From the NCBI GenBank assembly GCA_025453375.1, contig JALOQT010000099.1, positions 1 to 7,036 of the forward strand: a DNA stretch of 7,036 bases, given 5' to 3'. This stretch comes from Phycisphaerales bacterium (GTDB lineage: Bacteria > Planctomycetota > Phycisphaerae > Phycisphaerales > UBA1924). The notes under the pieces were generated by a model. The model made no database searches. It saw nothing but the letters and a program-made list of their open reading frames with translations, and was not told the origin of the DNA. The position numbers and the translations under genes are program-made. Below, in pieces: positions 1 to 5,876 of the stretch. How positions within the stretch are numbered: the first letter of the stretch is position 1; every line of letters begins with the position of its first letter.

Positions 1-1
1 T

Positions 2-2062
2 GGGCAGTTCAGTGCTGCTCCTGCATCATCGGTGCAGGGGCAGATCAACTCCAGCGGGCTCATCCGCCTTACCGGTGGCCAACGCTGGGAGAATCCGGGT
101 TCGAGTTTCAATGACGCCGTCTTTGCCATGACTTCCTTTGACGATGACGGCCCCGGGGGCAGTGTGCCCAAATTGGCCGTCGGCGGGGCGTTTACCAGCA
201 ACAACTCCGCCACGGCGCGGCTCGTGGCGGTGTGGGATGGCAGCACATGGGGGACCTTCGGCGATGGGCTCAATCCGCTGGAGTCATGGCCCACACCTGT
301 GCGGCGGGTCTTTGCGATGACGGAGTTTGACGAAGATGGGGCCGGCCCGCTGCGGCCATCGCTGTTCGTCGGCGGGTCGATGCAGGGTTCGTTCGATGGC
401 GTCGTCTCGCCCTATGTCATCCGCTGGCGGCGCGATGCGACCACCGGCGTCGGCACCTGGCTGAGTGTTCCGCTGCCGCCGGGAACGACCACCGAGCTCG
501 GCGGCAACTTCTGCCTGAACTTCTGCACCACGATTCCCTATGAGCCGGTCCGCCTGCGCGTGCTGTGCATGGCCAGTTTCGATCTTGATGGCACAGGCCC
601 GGCGCCGACGGAGTTGTACATCGGCGGCGCTATCAACGCGCCATCCACCGGTGGCGAGGGGCTGATGAAGTGGAACCCGGTGACCAACACCACCGCGTGG
701 GTCGTTGGCGACAGTGGCCGCGGGTTTGCCGACGCCCCATCGCCTTGGCCCGGGGGCGTCAACCTGATCCCGTATTCCATGCGCACAACGCCGCCGACCC
801 CAAGCGTGCCGGGGCGGTTGTTGATCTCCTCGGTCAACACCGTGCAGAGTGTGCCCGTCACGTGTGTGTCATGCCCGCCGGCCCAGGGCTGTCCGTTCTC
901 ACCGATCAACATCACCACGACCTTGGGCGGCAGTCCGATCCAGGCCTTCGGCATCGCCGGCTCCGGCCCGGCCGTCACCAACCAGCCAGACAACACATGG
1001 GTCACGCTGGCGACATCCACGTCGGCCGGCTTTGCCGTCACGGTCTCCGGCAGCGGGCCGTTCACCTATCAGTGGCGCAAGGATGGGGTCAATCTCATCA
1101 ACGGCACCAGCCAGGGGTTCGGCGCAGTCCTCGGGGCGACAGGCCCGGCGACGATCCTCGGCGGAACGGCCAACCCGATCAACCTCACATCGCAAGGGTG
1201 GTATGACGTGCGTGTCGGCAATGCCTGCGGCACAGGGTTCAGCACGCGCGCCTGGCTGGTCGTCCAGCCGGATGCGACGCCATACTTCCCGATCCGATTT
1301 GACGCCGCCGTCGCCCCGGTGACGACGCCGATCGGCAACGCGACGATGAGCGCCATCGCCGGCACGACCACACCCTGGCCACGCTTCTACAGCGTGGTGA
1401 CCTCCACTCCCTTTGCCATCGCCCCGACGGGCAACAACACCTGGCGCGGGCGACTGGCCGCTGGCAGCCCGACGGGCAACCGCTCAGTGACGATCCCCGT
1501 CTCACGCTTCGGCGTCGGCGAGGTCTACACCCTGCTCAACACCGATGGACCGTCAACCACCAGCGTGCGATTCACCTTCAGCGCAACTGGCGGCCTGTCA
1601 TACACCACCACGCTCGCCGGCGGCAATCAGATCCGTTCGTTCTCCCACATCTTCGGCCCCCAGAGTGCCGCAAGCGTCGACACCAGCACGGTCTACGACA
1701 ACGGCCTCCTGCGCATGGACAAGCAGCGCATCTTGCTGCCCAACGCCTTCCGCAGTCAGACACTCACCTCCATCACCATCACCGACCTGGGCACCGACAC
1801 CACCGGCCGGGCCATCCTCGGCGGCCTGACGCTTCGCCAGCGCCCGCTGCCCTGTGGCCCCAGCGACATCGCCGGCGAGAATCAGACCATCGGCTCCGAC
1901 GGCGCGACAACCGCCGATGACATCATCGTCTTCCTCGGGTGGTACTTCTCCGGCGACCTGCGTGCCGACGTCGCCGGCCCAAACCAGTCCACCACCCCCG
2001 ACGGCCAGTTCACCGCCGATGACATCATCGTCTTCCTCGGCCGCTACTTCGCAGGGTGCTGA
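2..2062 (+). CDS. Secreted multidomain protein with propeller-like repeats, Ig-like region and C-terminal dockerin-like pair (5' partial)
   Basis: The reading frame is open to the left edge with no in-frame stop, so the GTG at 32 is probably internal and the true start and any signal peptide lie outside the window. About 686 residues are visible; numbers below count from the GTG at 32. Three related motifs near residues 30-53, 93-115 and 178-201 follow the pattern V-x-A/C-M-x-x-F-D-x-D-G-x-G-P ... L-x-V/I-G-G, as in surface propeller-like repeats of planctomycetes. Residues about 325-411 resemble an Ig-like domain (YQWRKDGVNL, then GWYDVRVGNACG). The last ~68 residues hold two copies of a 34-residue unit, each with TADDIIVFLG and an Asp-rich calcium-loop-like stretch, and the protein ends in Gly-Cys, like 'GC-type' dockerin-anchored proteins. 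Several Cys (e.g. CVSCPPAQGC) fit an exported protein. Substrate and partner are unknown. Confidence is high that this is a real gene, moderate for the domain calls. Confidence 0.88.
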   Translation, partial: GQFSAAPASSVQGQINSSGLIRLTGGQRWENPGSSFNDAVFAMTSFDDDGPGGSVPKLAVGGAFTSNNSATARLVAVWDGSTWGTFGDGLNPLESWPTPVRRVFAMTEFDEDGAGPLRPSLFVGGSMQGSFDGVVSPYVIRWRRDATTGVGTWLSVPLPPGTTTELGGNFCLNFCTTIPYEPVRLRVLCMASFDLDGTGPAPTELYIGGAINAPSTGGEGLMKWNPVTNTTAWVVGDSGRGFADAPSPWPGGVNLIPYSMRTTPPTPSVPGRLLISSVNTVQSVPVTCVSCPPAQGCPFSPINITTTLGGSPIQAFGIAGSGPAVTNQPDNTWVTLATSTSAGFAVTVSGSGPFTYQWRKDGVNLINGTSQGFGAVLGATGPATILGGTANPINLTSQGWYDVRVGNACGTGFSTRAWLVVQPDATPYFPIRFDAAVAPVTTPIGNATMSAIAGTTTPWPRFYSVVTSTPFAIAPTGNNTWRGRLAAGSPTGNRSVTIPVSRFGVGEVYTLLNTDGPSTTSVRFTFSATGGLSYTTTLAGGNQIRSFSHIFGPQSAASVDTSTVYDNGLLRMDKQRILLPNAFRSQTLTSITITDLGTDTTGRAILGGLTLRQRPLPCGPSDIAGENQTIGSDGATTADDIIVFLGWYFSGDLRADVAGPNQSTTPDGQFTADDIIVFLGRYFAGC
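1910..1938 (+). repeat. 29-bp exact direct repeat, copy 1 (dockerin-like unit)
   Basis: This 29-bp stretch is identical to 2012-2040, exactly 102 bp (34 codons) downstream, and encodes TADDIIVFLG. It marks the first of two tandem dockerin-like units. Identity at the nucleotide level, not only the protein level, suggests recent duplication or gene conversion. Confidence 0.9.
2012..2040 (+). repeat. 29-bp exact direct repeat, copy 2 (dockerin-like unit)
   Basis: This is the second copy of the repeat at 1910-1938. It is followed by GRYFAGC and the stop codon, while copy 1 is followed by GWYFSGD, so the units have diverged outside the 29-bp core. Confidence 0.9.
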
Positions 2063-2253
2063 TACGCGAACCCCGGTGGTGACGCCGGCGATGACTGGCG
2101 AGGCATCTGGCACTCGACGGCCGACCACCAAGGGCCGCGCGATCATCGCACACCCAGCCGCTCCCGCGCAGCCTGCGGCCTGCGCCCTCGTCCGATCCGT
2201 CACCGGCCACGAGCTTGCCCGCCCCATTCCCCCCCCCGTCACCCCCCCCGCCA
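2063..2253. other. Convergent intergenic spacer with C9 and C8 runs
   Basis: This 191-bp spacer lies between the ends of two convergent genes. It holds two homopolymer runs, C9 at 2229-2237 and C8 at 2242-2249, just downstream of the peptidase stop. I see no convincing gene and no hairpin followed by a T-tract on either strand. The C runs are places where sequencing length errors are likely, but they lie outside the coding frames. Confidence 0.6.
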
Positions 2254-3393
2254 TCACAGCCCCGGCACGATCCGATTCAGCCCCTCCACCACGCGGGCCA
2301 TGCGGTCAAAGTCCATGTGCTTGGCTAGGTCGCCGGTGGTGTGGTACCAGCGGTAGCGAAACGGGGCCGTGTCAGTGATCATCAGCGCGGGCCAGCCTTG
2401 TTGCCAGAAGGACCAGTGGTCACTCGAGCCTGCGCCGGGGATGATGTTCGGCAGGCTCGCGCCGATGGCTGGGAACGCCGCGGCGGATCGAAACGCGCCG
2501 ACGCATTGGCGGACCAGCGCGGCACTCGTGCCGCCGAGGCCGACGAAAGCAATAAAGTCACCGCGATCTCCGTGCGCGCGGCGCAGCAGCGGGCCCAGCG
2601 GCGGCGGCCAGTGCTGGCTCCCCGGCTCATCGCTATAGCAACCGATTGTCTCGGGCGTGAGCATCGCCGCGACGCGCAGGCCCTGGCGTTTCATCTCGCG
2701 GGCGAGGACCAGGCTGCCCATGTGCCGCGTCCAGAACCAGGGCGGCTCTTCATTGGCCAACAGGGCCAGGCGAATGGGGCGAGATAAGCGTACTGGCGGC
2801 GTGGCCGGTCGGCCCTGCTCCGCACAAGCCTGCACCGAGTGCAGAGCTGAGTGCCTTGATACATGCCGTGACAAATGCCTCGCCAGCGCCAGCACCGCCG
2901 CCACGCCCGAGCCGTTGTCATTGCCTGCCGGCGAGCCGGGCACACTGTCATAATGCGCGGCATACACCAGCATCGCCGACGCGCCCTCCGCCTCACACCC
3001 CTCCGCACCCACATCCCCCGCCGGGTGGACATCGATATAGATATTGTGCGTCGGCACCGGCCCGCTCGGCCCCGGCGTGATGAACGTCTGACGCCGCACC
3101 GGCCCGAGGCCCGTCGCCGCCAGTTGCGACTCAAGCCAATCCGCCGCCGCGCCATACGCCCCCGGCACGCCCGCATGGCGATGCCCGATGACCTCGCTGA
3201 GATGCGTGACATCCCCGCGCAGCTCCGCCGCAAGCGTCGCCTGGGCCGCGGTCAACTCCGGCAGCGGCCCGACATGCCTCCGCCCCGGCATCGACAGCGC
3301 CCACCGCAGATCCCACCACCGCGTCAGCATCGACCGCACCAACGCCGAAGGCCGAGTCCGCGGACCAACACGCTCTGAAGGATGTGGATACAC
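2254..3393 (-). CDS. M28-family zinc metallopeptidase
   Basis: The 379-residue product has the metal-ligand order of family M28 (aminopeptidase/carboxypeptidase fold, usually two zinc ions). His147 lies in AAHYDSVPGSPAGNDNGSG, with Asp159 as the bridging ligand. Glu215-Glu216 in ANEEPPWF are the general base and a ligand. Glu248 in ETIGCYSDEPGSQ is the fourth ligand, and His351 in WYHTTGD the last; SSDHWSFW (323-330) is a usual neighbour motif. Between the Asp and Glu-Glu blocks (about 172-206) is a His/Ser/Arg-rich stretch that looks like an insertion. No clear signal peptide is visible, so location is uncertain. I chose the GTG at 3393: an in-frame TAG lies at 3403-3405, and TAGGCT (3400-3405, minus strand) ends 6 nt before the GTG, fitting a leaderless start. 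The ATG at 3330 is the alternative. The exact substrate cannot be told. Confidence 0.9.
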   Translation of the reverse strand: MYPHPSERVGPRTRPSALVRSMLTRWWDLRWALSMPGRRHVGPLPELTAAQATLAAELRGDVTHLSEVIGHRHAGVPGAYGAAADWLESQLAATGLGPVRRQTFITPGPSGPVPTHNIYIDVHPAGDVGAEGCEAEGASAMLVYAAHYDSVPGSPAGNDNGSGVAAVLALARHLSRHVSRHSALHSVQACAEQGRPATPPVRLSRPIRLALLANEEPPWFWTRHMGSLVLAREMKRQGLRVAAMLTPETIGCYSDEPGSQHWPPPLGPLLRRAHGDRGDFIAFVGLGGTSAALVRQCVGAFRSAAAFPAIGASLPNIIPGAGSSDHWSFWQQGWPALMITDTAPFRYRWYHTTGDLAKHMDFDRMARVVEGLNRIVPGL

Positions 3394-3702
3394 CGTACGA
3401 GCCTACGCGAGGATCGCACGCAGCGCGGCAACGCCACAGGTCAGCCACCGCGCACCACTCATCGCTCCCCCCAAGCGGTCACACCTCCCGCGGGGCGCGT
3501 GGCCATGCTCCATACTCCCCCGTGCCCGAAGGTGCGGAGAGTGCTCGGCCCTCGGCACTGATTTGGCTGGAAAACGCACCAGTCACATCCATGGCACGCG
3601 ATATGGAAATGCATAACGTTGGAAGGTGAGAGCAGTGCCACGCTTCCTGTGTCGAATAGAACTGATTCGAATCCCCACCGCCGCACTCTGTTGAAGAAGC
3701 AT
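3394..3702. other. Intergenic spacer, no gene seen, GC drops toward its right end
   Basis: This 309-bp stretch separates the lipoprotein gene from the downstream peptidase gene on the same strand. The open frames across it have no recognisable motif. From about 3590 rightward the composition becomes clearly AT-richer and stays so through the lipoprotein gene. No strong terminator with a T-tract is visible. Confidence 0.5.
3400..3405 (-). promoter_or_regulatory. Candidate -10 box (TAGGCT) of the M28 peptidase gene
   Basis: On the minus strand TAGGCT is followed by 6 nt and then the GTG start codon. This is the spacing of a TANNNT -10 element on a leaderless transcript. No Shine-Dalgarno is seen before the GTG or before the alternative ATG at 3330. 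A six-base match with three free positions can arise by chance. Confidence 0.35.
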
Positions 3703-4170
3703 CTACTTGTCGCGGTCGTGCTGTTCAAATGCGTAAAGCACTTGATCGATCGACCATCCAAGAGCTCTCCACTGCCCTCGCTCACGCTCAACGTGAAGCA
3801 CAATGACTGATGATCGAAGAATGTCATCACTTCGATTTTGCAATTCGGACAGCTCTTTGTCACTCCAAATCGCTCGAGGATCACCGTGGTTCCCAGCAGC
3901 CGGAAAGACGATCCTCCGAACCGGCACATGAAACTCGTTCTCCCGTCGACCAGCCACAACTTGGCTTGGTGCACCGAGTTCCCAAGCCGGCATGACCTGG
4001 CGAGCAAACTCCCATGCATCAGCCTGAGTCTCTGAGTTGAGCAGTGGACACGAACCCGTTTTGGCATCGTCCAGACCTGCCGGCGAACCTCTACCTTGAG
4101 GCTGCTTCTCGCAGCCACTCAAAAACGCCGCTACAGCAAACGCAGCTAACGAAATTGCCACTGGTGACAT
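3703..4170 (-). CDS. Small lipoprotein of unknown function
   Basis: The 155-residue product begins with a hydrophobic segment ending in the lipobox LSGC (residues 17-20), so Cys20 should be lipidated and the protein anchored to a membrane after cleavage by signal peptidase II. The mature part is hydrophilic with a mix of charged residues (for example WSDKELSEL and HVERERGQW) and no domain I recognise. I chose the ATG at 4170 because AAAGGGG (minus strand) sits a few nt upstream, preceded by TATACA. The GTG at 4209 would add 13 residues containing Arg and Lys, giving a more usual charged n-region, and cannot be excluded. The gene lies in a low-GC patch: 26 of 60 bases are G/C at 3781-3840, against 44 of 60 at 3121-3180 in the peptidase gene. 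That suggests acquired DNA or a fast-evolving lineage-specific gene. Confidence 0.72.
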   Translation of the reverse strand: MSPVAISLAAFAVAAFLSGCEKQPQGRGSPAGLDDAKTGSCPLLNSETQADAWEFARQVMPAWELGAPSQVVAGRRENEFHVPVRRIVFPAAGNHGDPRAIWSDKELSELQNRSDDILRSSVIVLHVERERGQWRALGWSIDQVLYAFEQHDRDK

Positions 4171-4180
4171 CTTGCCCCTT

Positions 4181-4186
4181 TGTATA
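4181..4186 (-). promoter_or_regulatory. Candidate -10 box (TATACA) of the lipoprotein gene
   Basis: TATACA on the minus strand ends 10 nt before the ATG at 4170, and the purine-rich AAGGGG lies between them. A transcript starting just after this box would have only a few nt of leader, or none, and would exclude the GTG at 4209. No clear -35 hexamer is seen. Confidence 0.35.
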
Positions 4187-4230
4187 TTGCTGGTTGTGTC
4201 GCGAACCACGGTGGACTATCTCTAACGGAA

Positions 4231-4270
4231 GCGTGGCGTTGAAGGCTCGGGACCTTGGCCGAGACTTCAG
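4231..4270 (+). repeat. ~40-bp dispersed repeat, copy left of the IS
   Basis: This segment matches 5369-5408 at 34 of 40 positions in the same orientation, including the 15-base block TGGCCGAGACTTCAG. G-rich sequence follows both copies. It contains a short CTCGG...CCGAG hairpin (5-bp stem). The two copies lie on opposite sides of the insertion sequence but are not its terminal repeats. Function is unknown. Confidence 0.7.
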
Positions 4271-4369
4271 TGTCGGGCGGGGGGGTGGCACTGGTTCGAA
4301 CGCGCGCCGCGCCATGGGTTCACCTTCTTGGAGCGATGGACCGCCGAGAGATCCGTCCGAGGGTAAATA

Positions 4370-4373
4370 CTAG
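4370..4373. repeat. CTAG target-site duplication, left
   Basis: CTAG directly abuts the left terminal repeat and recurs at 5341-5344 directly outside the right one. Members of the IS5 family commonly insert at YTAR/CTAG and duplicate it. On the minus strand this CTAG also supplies the TAG stop codon of the transposase. Confidence 0.75.
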
Positions 4374-4855
4374 GTTCTGTTTGACGGATCGAGCAGTCGC
4401 AGGCAGCGTTGAACCATTGCGAGCTTGACGAAGGCGAGGAAGTGGACGGCGAGCTTCTCGTAGCGGGTAGCGACACGGCGGCACCCTTTGAGCCAGCCGA
4501 TGCAGCGTTCCACTGCGTTGCGGCCGCGGTACTTCTCTGCGTCCAGCCGCTCACGCGGCTGATCGCTCCGCGTGGGGATCACCGCCTCGATCCCGCGGCG
4601 TGCCAGCCACCTGCGGATCCGCGGGTAGCTGTACCCCTTATCGCCCGCCACCGCGTCGGGGCGACGACGCCCGCCCGGGCCACGCACCGCAACGGTGTCC
4701 AGCAACGCTTCGAAGCTCACCGACTCGTGGCTCTGCCCCGCCGTCACCAACGCCCCCACGGGCGTGCCCGCCCGGTCGGTCACAAGATGAAGCTTCGTGC
4801 CAAAGCCTCCGCGGGATCGTCCCAGGGCGTGGTCGGCGGGCTCGTCCGCTCTGTT
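4370..4855 (-). CDS. IS5-family transposase, downstream frame (orfB, catalytic DDE part)
   Basis: This frame carries most of the DDE catalytic domain. Entered by a -1 shift at the A7 run (4854-4860), it reads NRADEPADHALGRSRGGFGT and onward, restoring the conserved block of IS5 transposases; fused length is 293 residues. The second catalytic Asp lies in AGDKGY (fused 204) and the Glu in RNAVERCIGWLKG (fused 248), followed by the usual RRVATRYEKL. A GTG at 4783 overlaps the orfA stop as GTGA and could give an independent 137-residue product, but that would lack the first catalytic Asp and the GRSRGG block, so the fusion is the likely active form. The stop codon TAG lies outside the inverted repeat, in the CTAG target site. 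Confidence 0.88.
   Translation of the reverse strand, partial: NRADEPADHALGRSRGGFGTKLHLVTDRAGTPVGALVTAGQSHESVSFEALLDTVAVRGPGGRRRPDAVAGDKGYSYPRIRRWLARRGIEAVIPTRSDQPRERLDAEKYRGRNAVERCIGWLKGCRRVATRYEKLAVHFLAFVKLAMVQRCLRLLDPSNRT
4374..4390 (+). repeat. IS terminal inverted repeat, left (17 bp)
   Basis: This is a perfect inverted match to 5324-5340. It also encodes the last residues of the transposase on the minus strand, so the coding frame runs to the very tip of the element. Confidence 0.9.
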
Positions 4856-5250
4856 TTTTTCGAGCCCCGTGCCCCCCCGGCCGCCGAGCGGTGGGCCCGG
4901 ATGTTCGAGCCGTCGACGTCGAAGACGCTCCAGTCGATCCGCCCGTCCCGGTCCAGGCTCACGTGCAGAGCGTTGAGGATACGGTCAAAGAGCCCCTCAC
5001 GCGTCCACCGCCGGTAGCGGCCGTAGACCGTCTCCCAGTGGCCGTACCGCTCGGGCATGTCACGCCACTGCGCACCGCTGTTGAGCACCCAGAACATCCC
5101 GTTGAGCAGCGTGCGGTGGTCCGCCCACTTCCCCCCACGCCTCTGCACCGGCAGCAGCGGCTGGATCCGCGTCCATCCATCATCGCTCAACTCGTAACGC
5201 TTGCCCGGCCTGCCGTCTGCGCCACGACCCGTCCGTTGTGTCTTGCCCAT
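4780..5250 (-). CDS. IS5-family transposase, upstream frame (orfA)
   Basis: This 156-residue product has the DUF4096-like N-terminal region of IS5 transposases: RYELSDDGWTRIQPLLP, then GGKWADHRTLLNGMFWVLN, GAQWRDMPERYGHWETVY and FDRILNAL. The first catalytic Asp is probably Asp113 in DVDGSNIRAHRSAAG. After Lys132, at the A7 run, the zero frame reads a Pro/Thr-rich tail unlike the family and stops at 4780. The ATG at 5250 is chosen because AAGGAGG (5257-5263, minus strand) lies 6 nt upstream. Alone, orfA would be a DNA-binding fragment; some IS families use such a product to damp transposition, which is an inference here. Confidence 0.88.
   Translation of the reverse strand: MGKTQRTGRGADGRPGKRYELSDDGWTRIQPLLPVQRRGGKWADHRTLLNGMFWVLNSGAQWRDMPERYGHWETVYGRYRRWTREGLFDRILNALHVSLDRDGRIDWSVFDVDGSNIRAHRSAAGGARGSKKTERTSPPTTPWDDPAEALARSFIL
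4854..4860 (-). promoter_or_regulatory. A7 slippery run, -1 frameshift site of the transposase
   Basis: On the minus strand the zero frame reads TCG AAA AAA ACA. A -1 shift of the Lys tRNA on the A run, or transcriptional slippage adding one A, brings the ribosome into the orfB frame. No obvious Shine-Dalgarno-like stimulator is needed for slippage on seven A's; a downstream stimulatory structure was not assessed. Confidence 0.75.
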
Positions 5251-5256
5251 CGTCGG

Positions 5257-5263
5257 CCTCCTT
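5257..5263 (-). promoter_or_regulatory. Strong Shine-Dalgarno (AAGGAGG) of the transposase
   Basis: AAGGAGG on the minus strand ends 6 nt before the ATG at 5250 and decides that start over the upstream in-frame codons. It is the only full-strength Shine-Dalgarno seen in the window. Confidence 0.8.
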
Positions 5264-5273
5264 GCCGACGAGC

Positions 5274-5302
5274 AGTATGACAGCGCAACAGCGATCGCGC
5301 AA
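5274..5302 (-). promoter_or_regulatory. Candidate sigma70-type promoter inside the IS
   Basis: On the minus strand TTGCGC (5297-5302) and CATACT (5274-5279) are separated by exactly 17 bp and lie between the right terminal repeat and the transposase start. This is the expected place for the transposase promoter. Confidence 0.5.
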
Positions 5303-5323
5303 CCTGACATGCGCCGAACAGAT

Positions 5324-5340
5324 GATCCGTCAAACAGAAC
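5324..5340 (+). repeat. IS terminal inverted repeat, right (17 bp)
   Basis: This is a perfect inverted match to 4374-4390. It is followed by CTAG at 5341-5344. Confidence 0.9.
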
Positions 5341-5344
5341 CTAG

Positions 5345-5365
5345 GATCCGTCAAACAGAACCTAG
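5345..5365 (+). repeat. Extra tandem copy of the IS right end plus CTAG (21 bp)
   Basis: Positions 5345-5365 repeat 5324-5344 exactly: the 17-bp right terminal repeat followed by CTAG. This solo IS end carries no transposase DNA. It could be a slippage duplication or the remnant of a second IS copy inserted at the adjacent CTAG. Confidence 0.92.
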
Positions 5366-5368
5366 GCC

Positions 5369-5408
5369 GCGTGCTCTTGCAGGCTCGGGGCCGTGGCCGA
5401 GACTTCAG
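5369..5408 (+). repeat. ~40-bp dispersed repeat, copy right of the IS
   Basis: This copy matches 4231-4270 at 34 of 40 positions and begins three bases after the outer CTAG. The following 5412-5435 is G-rich, as is the sequence after the left copy. Confidence 0.7.
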
Positions 5409-5682
5409 CGAGGGCAGGGTGTGGGGGTGTGCGGGTGGCGGGTGTGCGGCCGCTGGCCCGGCGGTGGGGGCGGAGGTGGAGGCATGAACAATCAGCGTTG
5501 ACGTAAGGAAGCTGGCGACCCCCGCGGCAGTTCGCCCGGCCCGGAGGTCCGGGGTACCCAATTGTGACCATCCCGCCCCGACCCCACATCGCCCGCCCAG
5601 CGCGAGCCCTAGCGCCGTCCCCAACTTCGCCCCACCCCGCCCCGGACCACCCCAGCACCAAACCCACAAGAATCGCCACATT

Positions 5683-5730
5683 TGGCCATTTGGCCCTTTG
5701 CTCATGTGGCCATTTCTCGCTTTGTCACTT
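5683..5730 (+). repeat. Degenerate 8-bp tandem array, left of the tRNA (6 units)
   Basis: Read in register from 5683 the units are TGGCCATT, TGGCCCTT, TGCTCATG, TGGCCATT, TCTCGCTT and TGTCACTT. The 8-bp phase is kept while the bases drift. The array ends 11 bp before the 3' end of the tRNA gene and shares its consensus and orientation with the array at 5965-6004. Confidence 0.65.
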
Positions 5731-5741
5731 TTCCCCCGGAA

Positions 5742-5815
5742 TGGGCCTGACTGGATTCGAACCAGTGACCTCACGCTTATCAAGCGTGCGCTCTAACCAG
5801 CTGAGCTACAAGCCC
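5742..5815 (-). tRNA. tRNA-Ile (GAT anticodon)
   Basis: The 74-nt minus-strand sequence folds as a full cloverleaf. The acceptor is GGGCTTG/CAGGCCC with one G-T pair, the D arm GCTC...GAGC, the anticodon arm CACGC-TTGATAA-GCGTG, the variable loop AGGTC, and the T arm ACTGG-TTCGAAT-CCAGT. The discriminator base is A. The anticodon GAT (5779-5781 on the plus strand) decodes ATC/ATT isoleucine codons. CCA is not encoded, so it must be added after transcription. No rRNA gene lies nearby, so this gene stands alone rather than in an rRNA spacer. Confidence 0.97.
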
Positions 5816-5868
5816 TCTCACCGGCTCGACCACCACGCCGCGGGGGCGGGGCGTGCGAACCGGGCGGA

Positions 5869-5876
5869 AGTATACC
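5869..5876 (-). promoter_or_regulatory. Candidate -10 box (GGTATACT) of the tRNA-Ile gene
   Basis: GGTATACT on the minus strand ends 53 nt upstream of the tRNA 5' end, leaving room for a short leader removed by RNase P. The same eight bases occur at 6800-6807 before the BatA-type gene. No good -35 hexamer is visible at 16-18 bp spacing. Confidence 0.45.

Larger units (their letters stand above)
4374..5340 (-). mobile_element. IS5-family insertion sequence (IS427-like layout), 967 bp
   Basis: The element is bounded by perfect 17-bp inverted repeats (GTTCTGTTTGACGGATC at 4374-4390, its complement at 5324-5340) and flanked by CTAG on both sides, so the palindromic match spans 21 bp. It carries one two-frame transposase on the minus strand, with an A7 slippery run between the frames, as in IS427-type IS5 elements. 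Both terminal repeats are intact and the catalytic residues are present, so the copy may be functional. A second copy of the right terminus plus CTAG follows at 5345-5365. The subgroup assignment is by layout and target site, not by a database match. Confidence 0.9.
5366..5741. other. Gene-free spacer with G-rich tract
   Basis: This 376-bp stretch holds the right ~40-bp repeat, a G-rich run with four or more GGG tracts at short spacing from 5412 to 5435 (a quadruplex-type pattern on the plus strand), and the left octamer array at 5683-5730. The long open frames across it show no domain or plausible start signal, and one of them reads into the tRNA gene; I regard none as a gene. Confidence 0.55.

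Noticed and set aside
32..34. GTG at 32 as the start of the first gene
   Set aside because: The same frame is open to the left edge of the window, and the protein has no signal peptide after this codon although its content suggests export, so the real start is upstream.
2166..2185. GCGCAG...CTGCGC hairpin between the convergent genes
   Set aside because: The stem is only 6 bp with an 8-nt loop and has no T-tract on either side, too weak to call a terminator.
3640..3690. tRNA-like 3' end (GATTCGAATCCCC)
   Set aside because: The bases around the apparent T loop do not pair into a stem, and no matching acceptor or anticodon arm is found on either strand.
3459..4118. 219-residue minus-strand open frame overlapping the lipoprotein gene
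   Set aside because: It lies in another frame of the lipoprotein gene, has no signal peptide or domain, and is better explained as a shadow.
5187..5783. 198-residue minus-strand open frame beginning MISVRSLVRIQSGPF
   Set aside because: It begins inside the tRNA gene, reads through the G-rich tract and the IS right end, and has no domain-like pattern.
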